Assembly: GCA_028822935.1 (NCBI GenBank)
Contig: JAPKCM010000045.1
Coordinates: forward strand, 1-35,042
Reading direction: 5' to 3'
Length of the DNA: 35,042 nucleotides
Source: Akkermansiaceae bacterium
GTDB taxonomy: Bacteria > Verrucomicrobiota > Verrucomicrobiia > Verrucomicrobiales > Akkermansiaceae
Positions within the stretch are counted from its first letter, which is position 1. Each line of letters begins with the position of its first letter. Positions 17,458 to 26,288 of the stretch are shown here, in pieces. The position numbers and the translations under genes were made by a program. The notes under the pieces were generated by a model. It had not been told where the DNA came from. It did not search any database and saw only the letters and a program-made list of their open reading frames with translations.

Positions 17458-18491
17458 TGCTCTCTTCACTGAAATCGACTTTCAAAAGCGCTCCGTTGAT
17501 TCTCCTCGGGGCGTTTTTCTTGTGCACTTCGTGTAAAAAAATCGAGCCCACTTCCCTCGAAGTCTCCGAGTCCAAGGTTGAACCCAAGATCACGACAACC
17601 ACTACCAAAGAAAAAGCTCCCTCGAAGCCTCAGAAAGCGGTAGCAGACGAACCTGCTCCCGAAACCCCGGGCATTCGCTTTCTCAGCTACAACCTGAAGA
17701 ACTACCTCACCATGTCCCGCTATTTAAAAGGCGGAAAAAAAGAGGACCGCAGCAAGCCTGAAGAAGAAATCAACGCTCTTATCAAAATCATCGTTTCTGA
17801 AAAACCCGACATTTTAGGTGTCTGCGAAATCGGAACCATCGATGACCTTCGCAACCTCCAGTCTCGCCTCAAGAAGGCTGGGCTCGACCTCCCCCATCTC
17901 GAGCATGCCGGCGGAAAAGACCCAACTCGCCGACTCGGAATCCTTTCCGACCTTCCTATTATCGCTCGCAACTCGCAAGAGACTCTTCCATATACCCTTG
18001 ATGGAAATGAAATGTTCATGAGCCGAGGAATCCTTGATGCCACCATCGAACTCCCCAGAGGCCCCACTCACTTCATCGGCGTCCATCTGAAGTCGAAGCG
18101 TGAAGTTCCGGACGCCGACCAAGCTCTCATGCGTCTCAATGAAGCCCAACTCCTCAAAAAGCATTGCAATGCCATCATCGCCAAAAATGCCGATGCCCGC
18201 ATCATCGTTTACGGCGATATGAATGAGACCAAGGGAGAAGCTCCCATCAAATCCATCCGGGGACAAAGAAGCACAAAGAGCTACTTCGACGACGTCTGGG
18301 CCAAGGACTCCCGCGCTGAGTTCTGGACCCACTACTGGAAGTATCAGGATCAGTATGCCCGCTTCGACTACGTCTTCTTCTCACCGGCCATGAAGCCCGA
18401 GATGGATTTCAAAGGCTGCTACATCGTGGACCCCGTCGATTTCTACGACGCCTCGGACCACCGGGCCATCATGGTGAAGATCGTCCGCTAG
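17457..18491 (+). CDS. Endonuclease/exonuclease/phosphatase-family lipoprotein
   Basis: A 344-residue protein with an N-terminal hydrophobic stretch ending in FLCTSC, a plausible lipobox (Cys about 26), then a Thr/Lys/Pro-rich linker (about 30-70). The EEP catalytic fold follows with the canonical metal and catalytic residues: SYNLKNY (Asn), GVCEIG (Glu), GVHLKSKR (His), YGDMNE (Asp/Asn), RFDYVFFSP and DASDHRAIMV (terminal Asp-His). All catalytic positions appear intact, so it should be an active phosphoesterase or nuclease facing the periplasm. Substrates in this superfamily range from DNA to sphingomyelin and inositol phosphates and cannot be chosen here. The start overlaps the tatA stop by one base. 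Confidence 0.88.
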   Translation: MLSSLKSTFKSAPLILLGAFFLCTSCKKIEPTSLEVSESKVEPKITTTTTKEKAPSKPQKAVADEPAPETPGIRFLSYNLKNYLTMSRYLKGGKKEDRSKPEEEINALIKIIVSEKPDILGVCEIGTIDDLRNLQSRLKKAGLDLPHLEHAGGKDPTRRLGILSDLPIIARNSQETLPYTLDGNEMFMSRGILDATIELPRGPTHFIGVHLKSKREVPDADQALMRLNEAQLLKKHCNAIIAKNADARIIVYGDMNETKGEAPIKSIRGQRSTKSYFDDVWAKDSRAEFWTHYWKYQDQYARFDYVFFSPAMKPEMDFKGCYIVDPVDFYDASDHRAIMVKIVR

Positions 18492-18535
18492 AATGCTGTA
18501 ACCTTTTCATCGTCCCCGGCGTACTCCCGGTGATT

Positions 18536-19408
18536 ATGAAGACTCTTTTCCTGCTCTCCTGCCTCGCCGCGCCTCTCCTCCAAGGGGGCCAATTCGACTC
18601 GGCCCGCGTCCCCGAAAGCGCCGAATGGTATCTCCATTTCGACCTCGAAGAAATCCGCGAAAGCAAATTCGGCAAGGTCATCATCAGCGAAGTCACCAAA
18701 GAGCACGGCGAGGCAATCGCCAACATCGAGAGCATCTTCAATCTCAACCCCTTGGAGGATCTCCACGACGTCACTTTGTTTGGAAACGGAAAACCCGACC
18801 ATTCCGCCGTCCTCATCAAAGGAAAAATGAATCGTGGCCACCTTGAGAAAAACATTACTCAGGCCGATGACTACCGCGTCCGGGCCTATCGCGATGTCGT
18901 TGTTCACACTTGGATGGATGACAGCGGATCGAAGCGTCAATACGCAGCGTTCCATCTCGACGACCTTCTCGTCTTCAGTGACCGCATGGATCTCCTGAAA
19001 CTCACACTCGATACCTTGGCAAAAAAGAAGCCCTCGGTCACCCCCGACGAAAATATCTTCGCGGGAGAAATGGTCCACGCCTACGCCAACATCCAAAAAA
19101 TCGAACTCAATGACGACGATGGTTCACGCCTCCTTAGAAAGGTAGAGAAAGTCACCATCACGCTCCAAGAAGAGGGAGACAAACTCATGACCCAACTACT
19201 ACTCATCCCCAAGGAAGAGCGAAACACCCTACGTCTCATGAAGATCCTCGATGGCCTTATCGCCTTCGGCATGATGTCAGACAATGACCTCGATCAGCTT
19301 GATCTGAGAACCCAGCTTATAAACAATGAGGCAAAAAAAGTCACCATGCTTATAACCCTCCCCGTCGATCAAGCGCTCGACCTCCTGGGGAAGTTGGCCA
19401 ATAAATAG
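18536..19408 (+). CDS. Exported protein of unknown function upstream of the ECF sigma gene
   Basis: The ATG at 18536 gives 290 residues; a GTG two codons earlier is an alternative start. MKTLFLLSCLAAPLLQG is a signal peptide (with a Cys at residue 9, not a clear lipobox). The mature protein is soluble and mixed alpha/beta, starting with VPESAEWYLHFDLEEIRES and containing two similar-looking halves of beta strands and helices (roughly 20-140 and 150-290), which may be a duplicated fold. No catalytic residues are recognised. It is followed 42 bases later by the sigma factor gene in the same direction, so it may be part of that regulatory unit or its target. No known family is claimed. Confidence 0.75.
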   Translation: MKTLFLLSCLAAPLLQGGQFDSARVPESAEWYLHFDLEEIRESKFGKVIISEVTKEHGEAIANIESIFNLNPLEDLHDVTLFGNGKPDHSAVLIKGKMNRGHLEKNITQADDYRVRAYRDVVVHTWMDDSGSKRQYAAFHLDDLLVFSDRMDLLKLTLDTLAKKKPSVTPDENIFAGEMVHAYANIQKIELNDDDGSRLLRKVEKVTITLQEEGDKLMTQLLLIPKEERNTLRLMKILDGLIAFGMMSDNDLDQLDLRTQLINNEAKKVTMLITLPVDQALDLLGKLANK

Positions 19409-19450
19409 CTCCCCTCCTCGCCTCCCATCTGGGAAGCTCCTCAACAATCG

Positions 19451-20026
19451 ATGACTCAAGAATTAACAGATCGTGAACTCGTCCTCGCAGCTCGCGAGGG
19501 CGACTCATCGGCTTTTGGCGAACTCATCCATCGATATCACGAAACCATCTACGCCTTTCTCATGCAGCTCACCGGCCGACGCGAAGACGCCGAAGACCTC
19601 ACCCAGGACACCTTTCTCCACGCTCTTCAAAAACTCGGCACCTTCAAATTGGATCGTGAGTTCCGCCCTTGGCTCTTTACTATTTCCCGCCGGCTCACCA
19701 TCGCCCAATGGCGACGTCACAAACCCACTTATTTCCTCCTCGATTCGGACCATCCTGCCACGTGTCCTGACAAGCCCCACGACTCCATCGCGCTCTGGAA
19801 GATCGCCAAACAGTCCCTCAAGAATGACGAATACCTGGCGATCTGGCTCCACTATCAAGAAGATCTCCCCATCAAGGAAATCGCCCGCGTCCTTCGCAAA
19901 ACGGTGACACACAGCAAAGTAATTCTCCACCGCTCTCGCAAAAAGCTCCGTAAAAAACTCGAAGCCACCTCAGACAACTGGCTCACGGAACATTCACTTC
20001 AACTCTCAAACCAGCCAAACCCATGA
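19451..20026 (+). CDS. ECF-type RNA polymerase sigma factor (sigma70 family)
   Basis: A 191-residue extracytoplasmic-function sigma factor. Region 2 spans roughly residues 8-75, with AREGDSSAFGELIHRYHETI and the core-binding and -10 recognition segment EDAEDLTQDTFLHAL, followed by FRPWLFTISRR. Region 4 (about 115-175) has the helix-turn-helix LPIKEIARVLRKTVTHSKVI and then a basic HRSRKKLRKKL tail that contacts the -35 element. It directs transcription of a stress or envelope regulon; the target promoter is not known. The stop overlaps the next start (ATGA), the usual arrangement with an anti-sigma gene. No ECF-like promoter is obvious upstream of the gene. Confidence 0.93.
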   Translation: MTQELTDRELVLAAREGDSSAFGELIHRYHETIYAFLMQLTGRREDAEDLTQDTFLHALQKLGTFKLDREFRPWLFTISRRLTIAQWRRHKPTYFLLDSDHPATCPDKPHDSIALWKIAKQSLKNDEYLAIWLHYQEDLPIKEIARVLRKTVTHSKVILHRSRKKLRKKLEATSDNWLTEHSLQLSNQPNP

Positions 20027-20409
20027 ACAACGAGATCCTGGAACAACGCCTCCGCCAACCTCTTGAAAAAGCGACTCCACGTCCCGGCTTCGAGACCCGC
20101 CTTCAAGCGATGGCCCACCATGAACTCAAGCCGTCCCGGAGTGACCGCGTCCGCTCCCGCCTCTGGCTTACTCTTCCCGCCTTCGCCCTCCTCTTTTTCC
20201 TCGCCATCATCGCAGCTCCAGAAAAGGACCAAATCCCGCCAGTCGCCAAGGCCCCCGCTCCAACTGTAGAAGTGCAGCCCGCATTCACCCTCATCAAACC
20301 TTCGGCCCTCAAAGACGAAGCACGTGGAATCGAAAACGACGCCCGCCGCACGGCCGAATTCCTCTTCAAGGCCATGCCCTCCATCTCGTTCACCAAGAAG
20401 GAGCGCTAG
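20023..20409 (+). CDS. Small single-pass membrane protein, putative anti-sigma factor
   Basis: A 128-residue protein overlapping the ECF sigma gene by four bases. Residues 1-46 form a basic, helical, presumably cytoplasmic segment; about 47-66 (LWLTLPAFALLFFLAIIAA) is one transmembrane helix; the rest is a Pro/Ala-rich periplasmic tail ending in a short amphipathic helix. The position and topology are those of a membrane anti-sigma factor, but the N-terminal part is short and has no HxxxCxxC zinc motif, so it is not a standard ZAS-domain anti-sigma. Function is inferred from context. Confidence 0.6.
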   Translation: MNNEILEQRLRQPLEKATPRPGFETRLQAMAHHELKPSRSDRVRSRLWLTLPAFALLFFLAIIAAPEKDQIPPVAKAPAPTVEVQPAFTLIKPSALKDEARGIENDARRTAEFLFKAMPSISFTKKER

Positions 20410-20447
20410 CAACAAAGCTCCTCAAAAAGGAGTCATGAGGAGGCGCT
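20402..20447. terminator. Bulged hairpin between convergent genes
   Basis: The inner stem is a perfect 7-bp match, ctcctca (20418-20424) with tgaggag (20436-20442), around an 11-base loop. An outer arm agcgc (20402-20406) pairs with gcgct (20443-20447), leaving an unpaired bulge on the left. It sits in the 159-base gap where the small membrane-protein gene and the dehydrogenase gene converge. There is no T-run on either side, so any terminator activity would be Rho-assisted or weak. Confidence 0.3.
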
Positions 20448-20568
20448 GATACAGAGATACCCGAAATACCTCAATCACAATTCATTTCGAACCAGGATGA
20501 AAATTCAAACCAGGTTACGGGTTGGGCAAGTGCCGAGAAGGACTTTACGAAGCTACCCTGCGGAGCCG

Positions 20569-23271
20569 CTATTTTGCAGAATCGAAGTTCAACCAGGCGA
20601 AGAGGTCCGCCATGGCCTGAAGATCGAGGGCAGCTTCGAAGCCAACGGGCATGAGGGAGGTGCCCGTTTTTGTGAGAGAGCGGATCTCTGAACGGAGGAT
20701 GGGGTGGTCGATCCCGCCGGGGAGTCGGAAGGTGAGATTATTGGCGGTTTCGGAAGCAATGATCCCAATCAAAGATTCCCCTTTCTTCGTCGTGACGGTG
20801 TGGGCGGCGTAGCGGGCCTCGATCGCGGCGGCGGGATCGAGGATGGCACCGAGGAGCCAATCGGAAGGTTTTCCACGCACCAATTCGAGATCGGGACCGA
20901 GTTGCTTTCCCTCACCCTGATAGCGGTGACAAATGGCGCAATTGCTTTGGAAGTGGGCTTGGCCACGTTTGGAATCGCCCTTCGTTTTTGTAATGTCTGC
21001 ATACCGCGCGATGACTTTGGCGCGGTCGGCCGTGCTTGGTTTGCTAAGGAATTTCGGTGTCGGGATCTTCAGTTGTTCGGATTTGTTCAAGATGGCGAAT
21101 AAGTCGCTTTCGGGTCGGAGCGACGACATCACGGCGGCGCGGATCCAATCGTCTTTGGCGTCGCGGGTGACAATCCGAGACAAGATCGGGGTGTTTTTTT
21201 CTGAGGGCCATGCGCCGAGAGTGAAAGCGGCTTGGAGTCGGACGCGTGGGTCGCCGTCGTGTGCGAGGCCGGAAACCGCGGCGAAAAGTTCTTCGTGGCC
21301 GGCTTTCGCGAAAAGTTCGCTTTGCCGGAGGGCTTCGATGCGAATGCCGGGATGAGGATCTGCCAGCGAATTCAGCAACGAGGACGATTTTAGTTTTCCT
21401 AACATGCCCAAGGTGGCGAGCGCCTGGACGCGGACGACGGGGCGATGGCGGAGAGCTAAGAAGGATTCAAGTTGGGAGATTTGCTCTTCGGCGAGATCCC
21501 TTCCTAACAAGAGGCGTTGGGCGGTATCCCGCTGCCAGCCGCTCGAGCTATCGAGGGAGTCAATAAGCTCCCGGGTGGTCATTTTAGAGAGATCGGGAAC
21601 GGGGCGGCGGGGATTTCCGTTTTTTTTCTTTCGGCTGATGCGGTAGATGCGCCCTTTGTCCGAGCCAGCACGGATGTCGAGGCGGGCCTGGGTCTCGGGG
21701 GAAATCCATTCGGGATGTTCGATGACGAAGCGGTAAAAATCAGCGAAGTAGAGCGCACCATCGGGTCCGGTGCGGATGGTCGTGGGGCGGAACCAAGGGT
21801 CGGTGGAAGCGAGGAATTCGGTCTGCTCTTCGCCCACCGCCCGGTCGCTTTTGAAGCCTGAGCCATGGGGTTCCAACACTTCCCGGTGGATACAGTTGTG
21901 GACGGGTTCGGAGATGAAGACGCTGGTGGTGAAGTCCGCGCCGAAGAGGTCATCGCGGTAGGGCGACGGGCTGCAGGCGCTCGTGACGTGGTTGAGTGAC
22001 CAAGGTTGATTGGGGCGCTGGGCAGGGGCGCTGGCAGGGAAAACACGGGTGGAGTTTTCGGAGTTGGCGAGGACGCGCTTCGTGCTTTTGACGGCGAGCT
22101 TGGGATTGCGGCGAAGGTAGCGTTCGGGAAGACCGATATGCCAAAGCCAGGTAGGGTTGTTGTTGCCGAACCAGTTGCCAAAATCATCCCGGCGGCGGTT
22201 GAACTGGGATTGGGAGGAGACCGTTTCGATCTCACCGGTGTCCGGTCGAATGCGGACGTCGCGCCCAGAGATATCGACAACCGTCCCGGTTTTTTGGGAT
22301 TTGACGAGACCGCCGCTATCGCCATTGGCAACATGGATCCAGCCGTCCAATCCCCATTCGAAACCATTGACGCGATGCTGCTGGTTTCCGGGCGAAAATC
22401 CCGTGAATAGGACCTCCTTTTTGTCGGCGCGACCATCGCCATCGGTGTCTTCGGCGTAAAGAATATCGGGAGCGGTGGAGATGAGGACGCCGTTTCGCCA
22501 GGGCATGACACCGGTGGGAAAGGGGATGCCATCAAGGAAGACGGTGGCGGTTTCGTAGCGGCCGTCGGCATCATGATCCTCTAGTAATTTCACCACGCCG
22601 CCGGGCTTCTCTTGGCCATCGATGCCAGACGGATAGTCACGCATCTCGACGACCCAAAGTCGGCCATCGCCACCCCATTGGAAAGAGGCGGGATCGACGA
22701 TCTGAGGCTCGGCGGCAGCGAGTTCGATCTCAAAGCCCTCGGGTAGACGGAACGTCCCGAGCGCGTCGGTCGGTGACAGAGGTGGTGCCGTTTCAAAGGC
22801 AAGGAGGCTTGTGAGCGAGATGCGGGATTGCTCCTCGTTGGACGCGGTGACGAACAGACCATCCTCTTTGATCCGAAGATCTGCACCGCGCAGGGATGGC
22901 GGTTCACCTGCCGAGCCGGTTCTTTTACCGGAGCGGACGGGCTGCGACCATCCCTTCGTCCAACCAAGATCCGGTCTGACTTTGGTCGACCAGAGCGCGA
23001 TCTGAAATTGAGTTTCGTCCGAGAAAAGGAGGTCTTCGAAGCCGTCGCCATTGAGATCGAGAAAGTGGAGGGAGCCGGCATCGATGGCGGAAAAGGGGAT
23101 GCCCGCCGGGAGTTGAAAATCGGAGTCTTTCCAGGTTTTTGATTTCCTGTCGAAAGACTCGATGACAGCTTTACCCTCGCGTTGCACAAAGCGTTCTTCG
23201 GTGCCGTCGTGATCGAAGTCGCTCGCTGCAGCCGATACCGAGAACAGCGTAAAGATGAGTGCGGATCTCAC
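20569..23271 (-). CDS. PVC-type membrane-bound dehydrogenase with HEAT repeats and C-terminal cytochrome c
   Basis: A 900-residue exported protein starting at GTG 23271. A signal peptide (to about residue 17) leads into calcium-binding loops with D-x-D/N-x-D-G spacing (DFDHDGTEE, DLNGDGFED). Residues about 170-545 form the beta-propeller "membrane-bound dehydrogenase" domain typical of Planctomycetes and Verrucomicrobia (GRLWVVEMRDYP, DTDGDGRADKK, DGALYFADFYR). Residues about 560-740 are HEAT-like helical repeats. The C-terminal part is a class I cytochrome c with heme motif CAICH (778-782) and distal ligand candidate M874 in TSLMPVGFE. It should oxidise an unknown substrate outside the cytoplasmic membrane and pass electrons to heme. 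Its GTG overlaps the stop of the dimethylformamidase-like gene (GTGA), so the two are coupled. Confidence 0.88.
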   Translation of the reverse strand: MRSALIFTLFSVSAAASDFDHDGTEERFVQREGKAVIESFDRKSKTWKDSDFQLPAGIPFSAIDAGSLHFLDLNGDGFEDLLFSDETQFQIALWSTKVRPDLGWTKGWSQPVRSGKRTGSAGEPPSLRGADLRIKEDGLFVTASNEEQSRISLTSLLAFETAPPLSPTDALGTFRLPEGFEIELAAAEPQIVDPASFQWGGDGRLWVVEMRDYPSGIDGQEKPGGVVKLLEDHDADGRYETATVFLDGIPFPTGVMPWRNGVLISTAPDILYAEDTDGDGRADKKEVLFTGFSPGNQQHRVNGFEWGLDGWIHVANGDSGGLVKSQKTGTVVDISGRDVRIRPDTGEIETVSSQSQFNRRRDDFGNWFGNNNPTWLWHIGLPERYLRRNPKLAVKSTKRVLANSENSTRVFPASAPAQRPNQPWSLNHVTSACSPSPYRDDLFGADFTTSVFISEPVHNCIHREVLEPHGSGFKSDRAVGEEQTEFLASTDPWFRPTTIRTGPDGALYFADFYRFVIEHPEWISPETQARLDIRAGSDKGRIYRISRKKKNGNPRRPVPDLSKMTTRELIDSLDSSSGWQRDTAQRLLLGRDLAEEQISQLESFLALRHRPVVRVQALATLGMLGKLKSSSLLNSLADPHPGIRIEALRQSELFAKAGHEELFAAVSGLAHDGDPRVRLQAAFTLGAWPSEKNTPILSRIVTRDAKDDWIRAAVMSSLRPESDLFAILNKSEQLKIPTPKFLSKPSTADRAKVIARYADITKTKGDSKRGQAHFQSNCAICHRYQGEGKQLGPDLELVRGKPSDWLLGAILDPAAAIEARYAAHTVTTKKGESLIGIIASETANNLTFRLPGGIDHPILRSEIRSLTKTGTSLMPVGFEAALDLQAMADLFAWLNFDSAK

Positions 23272-24719
23272 TTTGGTTGGGAGAGTTTCTTAATGATGTT
23301 TTTGGTCATTCGTTCGACCACAGGATCTCCGCCTCTGAGGCCGTGCGCCCAATCGGTGGTCCCGGTGGTGACGACGGTGCCGCCGCGTTCGTAGGTGCCA
23401 AGGACGGCGTTGCCCTCGCGGCCGTTCTCCCATTTGTCATACCATTGGCAATCGTCTGGGTGCCAGCGTGCGGGGGCGGTCGCGAGGATTTGGAAGTTCT
23501 TAGGGGTTCCATCACGGTGGGTCGGGAAAGGGAGTTTGTCGCGCCATTCGATTTCGCAGCCGTCGCATTCGTAGCCGACGACGGTGTGCTTTCCTCCGAT
23601 GGCGTCGTTGGGTTTGATCCCAGTCCCCTCGAAGATCCAATGGTCGGCGCGGTGGGCCGTGAAGGCGCCGGACCCATCCATGTATTGGCCGTGGCTTTTG
23701 TGGTAACCGCCCCACAGGAAGCCGACTCCGGTGAGGGTGTTCTCGGGGCGCCCGATAAGAGAGTGGCTCCAGAGCGACGAGAGCAGTGCGTATTCTTTCC
23801 GGGCGCCGTAAACCGGATCCGAATGGTAGTTTTGTTTCCAACAGGTGAGGGCGCTGCCGTCGCCTTCACTGCGGACTTGCCAGCAGCAGGTGTTTCCGCT
23901 GAGGAAGGCCACGTTGCCACCTTCGCCGATGAAGGCTTCGAGGTTGTCGCGCATCGGAGCAGACCAATATTCGTCGTGGCCCACGCTAATGACGAGTTGG
24001 CGACTTTTGAGGACGTCGGGGTGGAATTCGAGATCACTGTTGGCGGCGTAAGCGAGCGGGATCCCGTTGTTCTCGGCCCAGGTCACGAACACCTGTTCCC
24101 ACTTACTGAAAAAGCTGGAGGGCGGGCGGTGGAAGGAGACGCGGTGTCCCTGGTTTTTGCCGAGGCCGTTGTAGGCGTAGAGGCTGAAGCCGCCCCAATT
24201 ATTGTAGGCGTTGTAGCTGTTGGTGGCGAGTTCGAGCAGGATGGGAGCGGGATCGAGCGTGTCCGGAGATTCCCGGAGGACGAAGTAGCACGAGCTTTTC
24301 GACTCACCCGCGCTGAGGGTGACGTGGTAGTAGCCGGAATTCCAATCGGCGGGAATGGGAACCTTGAGGGAGGCGGGCCATCCGCAGCCGTAGGAGGAGG
24401 CATTTTCAGGAGTTGGGTGTTTGGCACCGGGGATCGCATCCTTTTTGAGAACGGATTCGGATTTGGCGCCGAGGCGGGCAATTTCGAAAGAAAATGTCGA
24501 GGCGGCGGTGGAGACGTGCAGGGTTAATTCTTCACCGGGAGCATAACTGACCCTTCCGGTATAGCCTTCGACGGAATTCGCGCGGAGAGACGTGGGCAAG
24601 GTGATAACGGCGAGGAAGATAGGCAAATACTTCCTGGCGAACCCCTCTATAGTTCCTCGACTCCCTCGATGTATCTGAGGCCGGGTAAGACGGGGAGGAA
24701 GAGCGCAAATTTGGGACAT
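23268..24719 (-). CDS. Secreted N,N-dimethylformamidase beta-subunit-like protein
   Basis: The ATG at 24719 gives 483 residues; the frame is open from a TTG at 24755, and the true start is uncertain because a signal-like segment (KYLPIFLAVITLPTSLRAN) begins only about 30 residues in. The mature protein has an N-terminal beta domain (YGCGWPASLKVPIPADW, then SGYYHVTL) and the C-terminal DMFase large-subunit-like domain (NSYNAYNNWGG, LVISVGHDEYWSAPMRD, GNVAFLSGN, CCWQVR). DMFase hydrolyses dimethylformamide to dimethylamine and formate, but most members of this broad family have unknown substrates, often sugar-like. I cannot assign the metal ligands. It precedes and overlaps the PVC dehydrogenase gene. 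Confidence 0.78.
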   Translation of the reverse strand: MSQICALPPRLTRPQIHRGSRGTIEGFARKYLPIFLAVITLPTSLRANSVEGYTGRVSYAPGEELTLHVSTAASTFSFEIARLGAKSESVLKKDAIPGAKHPTPENASSYGCGWPASLKVPIPADWNSGYYHVTLSAGESKSSCYFVLRESPDTLDPAPILLELATNSYNAYNNWGGFSLYAYNGLGKNQGHRVSFHRPPSSFFSKWEQVFVTWAENNGIPLAYAANSDLEFHPDVLKSRQLVISVGHDEYWSAPMRDNLEAFIGEGGNVAFLSGNTCCWQVRSEGDGSALTCWKQNYHSDPVYGARKEYALLSSLWSHSLIGRPENTLTGVGFLWGGYHKSHGQYMDGSGAFTAHRADHWIFEGTGIKPNDAIGGKHTVVGYECDGCEIEWRDKLPFPTHRDGTPKNFQILATAPARWHPDDCQWYDKWENGREGNAVLGTYERGGTVVTTGTTDWAHGLRGGDPVVERMTKNIIKKLSQPK

Positions 24720-24783
24720 TGATCTGAGTGGATCGGAGATGATAGGCCTCTTCAAGATTAAAGTTAACCTGGGAGCATCAAGG

Positions 24784-24798
24784 TCCCTACGCTAGGGA
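24784..24798 (-). terminator. Short hairpin downstream of the esterase gene
   Basis: tcccta (24784-24789) and taggga (24793-24798) form a perfect 6-bp stem with a 3-base loop, about 90 bases beyond the esterase stop on the minus strand and before the dimethylformamidase-like gene. No T-run follows on the minus strand, so terminator function is uncertain. The surrounding gap (24720-24889) holds nothing else I recognise. Confidence 0.3.
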
Positions 24799-24889
24799 AT
24801 TTTGAACCACAACCGGAACGAAGTGGAGATAGCCAACGGCAAATGAACAAGATGCACCCAAGGGCATACAGACGCTGATTGAGAAGAAG

Positions 24890-26245
24890 TTACTCGCCCG
24901 TTCCGCCAGTCCAGTTCTTGGTTTGGAATGGAGAGGCCGGGAGCCCTTCGGTGTTGACGAGGTTTGGATTCGCTGAGCGGTGCCATCCGAAGCGAACTTG
25001 CTTGGGAGACTTGACGCCCTCTGCTGAGACTAGCACGGAGTTATCCGAGATGACGGCAGTTGCCGGGACGAAATTACCGTCTGCTCCGGCGACCTGGAAT
25101 TCACTAAGCGGCTTTTTGTCACTGGATTTCAGGCCTTTGGCTGTGTGGGCAAAATCGAGGCGGATTTTGCTGCCTTCGGCCTTCATCTCTTTGTAAAGCG
25201 GGCCTGAAACGATGACGTCCTTTTTGCCATAGTCTCTGGCGAGAGACCAACGAGCGAGGCGGGCGCCGACATCGTGTTTGTTACGGGGATGGATATCTCC
25301 GATGTTGTCGACGAGGTCTGTCGTTACCACCATGCCGGTGTTTGGAATTTTGAGGGTGGCGCACTGGGCTTCCCAGAGTGCGGGAAGTTCACCATCGGCG
25401 TATCGGGTGTTCCCCCACGGCGCGATTTGGACGAAGTAAAAGGGCATGTCCTTGTTCTCGAAAACTCTCCGCCAACCTTCGATGAGGTCTTTCATTTTTC
25501 CGGTGTAGGAAAGGCCATTCTTATTAATGACATTGGTTTCGCCCTGATACCAGATTGTGCCACGAACGCCGAACTGAGTGATCGGGGCAATCATGCCATT
25601 ATACATTTCTCCGGATGATTTTTCGCCGACGATCCAGGGCTCGATGGGAGAGCCTCCCCAAGAGCTGTTGATGAGACCGATGGGAATCTCGCTCTCTTCA
25701 TGAAGACGTCGCCCGAACTGGTAAAGAACAGCCGAAAAATTCGGAACGTTTGCGGAGTTACAGGTCTTCCAGGTGGCCTTCACATCGGTGGTTGGGGCGT
25801 TTGCTTTCACCTTGGGGATGTGGAATAAGCGAATCTTATCGTGGTTGGCCTTCGCGATGAATTCATTGGCTTGTGCCGATCCTTTAAGAGACCATTCCAT
25901 ATTGGATTGCCCGGAGCCGATCCAGACATCGCCAATCAGGATATCCTCAATGACGATTTCATTCGTACCAGAGATTTTTAGCTGATGGGGTTTTCCTCCG
26001 TCATCCTTCATGGCGGGGATTTCGACGGCCCATTGACCCTCGCCGTCGGCAGTCGTTTTGGAGGTCGATCCTCCGATAGAAACTACCACTTTTTCTCCGG
26101 GATCGGCAGAACCCCAGACCTTGAGGGGAGAGTCTCTCTGGAGAACCATGTGGTTATTGAAAACAGCGGGCATTTTAACTTCGCAACTTGCGAGTGTGGG
26201 GAAGGTCGCAGCAGCGATCAGGGTGAATTTTCTGGTGAGGTTCAT
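24890..26245 (-). CDS. Sialate O-acetylesterase-like SGNH carbohydrate esterase
   Basis: A 451-residue exported esterase. A signal peptide or lipoprotein-like start (MNLTRKFTLIAAATFPTLASC) precedes a beta-sandwich (about 22-105, MPAVFNNHMVLQRDSPLKVWG) and the SGNH hydrolase domain. Block I is GSGQSNMEWSL with the nucleophile Ser, GTIWYQGETN holds the Gly/Asn oxyanion region, and DIHPRNKHD gives the Asp-His of the triad. The family removes O-acetyl groups from sialic acid or from plant and algal polysaccharides; the latter is more likely in a Verrucomicrobiota context, but this is inference. It is transcribed toward the dimethylformamidase-like gene, about 170 bases away, so a shared transcript is possible. 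Confidence 0.92.
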   Translation of the reverse strand: MNLTRKFTLIAAATFPTLASCEVKMPAVFNNHMVLQRDSPLKVWGSADPGEKVVVSIGGSTSKTTADGEGQWAVEIPAMKDDGGKPHQLKISGTNEIVIEDILIGDVWIGSGQSNMEWSLKGSAQANEFIAKANHDKIRLFHIPKVKANAPTTDVKATWKTCNSANVPNFSAVLYQFGRRLHEESEIPIGLINSSWGGSPIEPWIVGEKSSGEMYNGMIAPITQFGVRGTIWYQGETNVINKNGLSYTGKMKDLIEGWRRVFENKDMPFYFVQIAPWGNTRYADGELPALWEAQCATLKIPNTGMVVTTDLVDNIGDIHPRNKHDVGARLARWSLARDYGKKDVIVSGPLYKEMKAEGSKIRLDFAHTAKGLKSSDKKPLSEFQVAGADGNFVPATAVISDNSVLVSAEGVKSPKQVRFGWHRSANPNLVNTEGLPASPFQTKNWTGGTGE

Positions 26246-26288
26246 TTGCTATTTGTTTTGGGTTTCAAATATCATGGCCAGTTCGCCC

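Noticed and set aside
21579-22574. Minus-strand open frame of 331 codons, Pro/Ser/Thr-rich
   Set aside because: Out-of-frame shadow within the PVC dehydrogenase gene, which has a continuous frame with heme and propeller motifs over the same bases.
23259-24527. Plus-strand open frame of 422 codons, Val/Ala/Gly/Glu-rich
   Set aside because: Antisense to the dimethylformamidase-like gene; its monotonous composition reflects the G+C-rich third positions of the real gene on the other strand.
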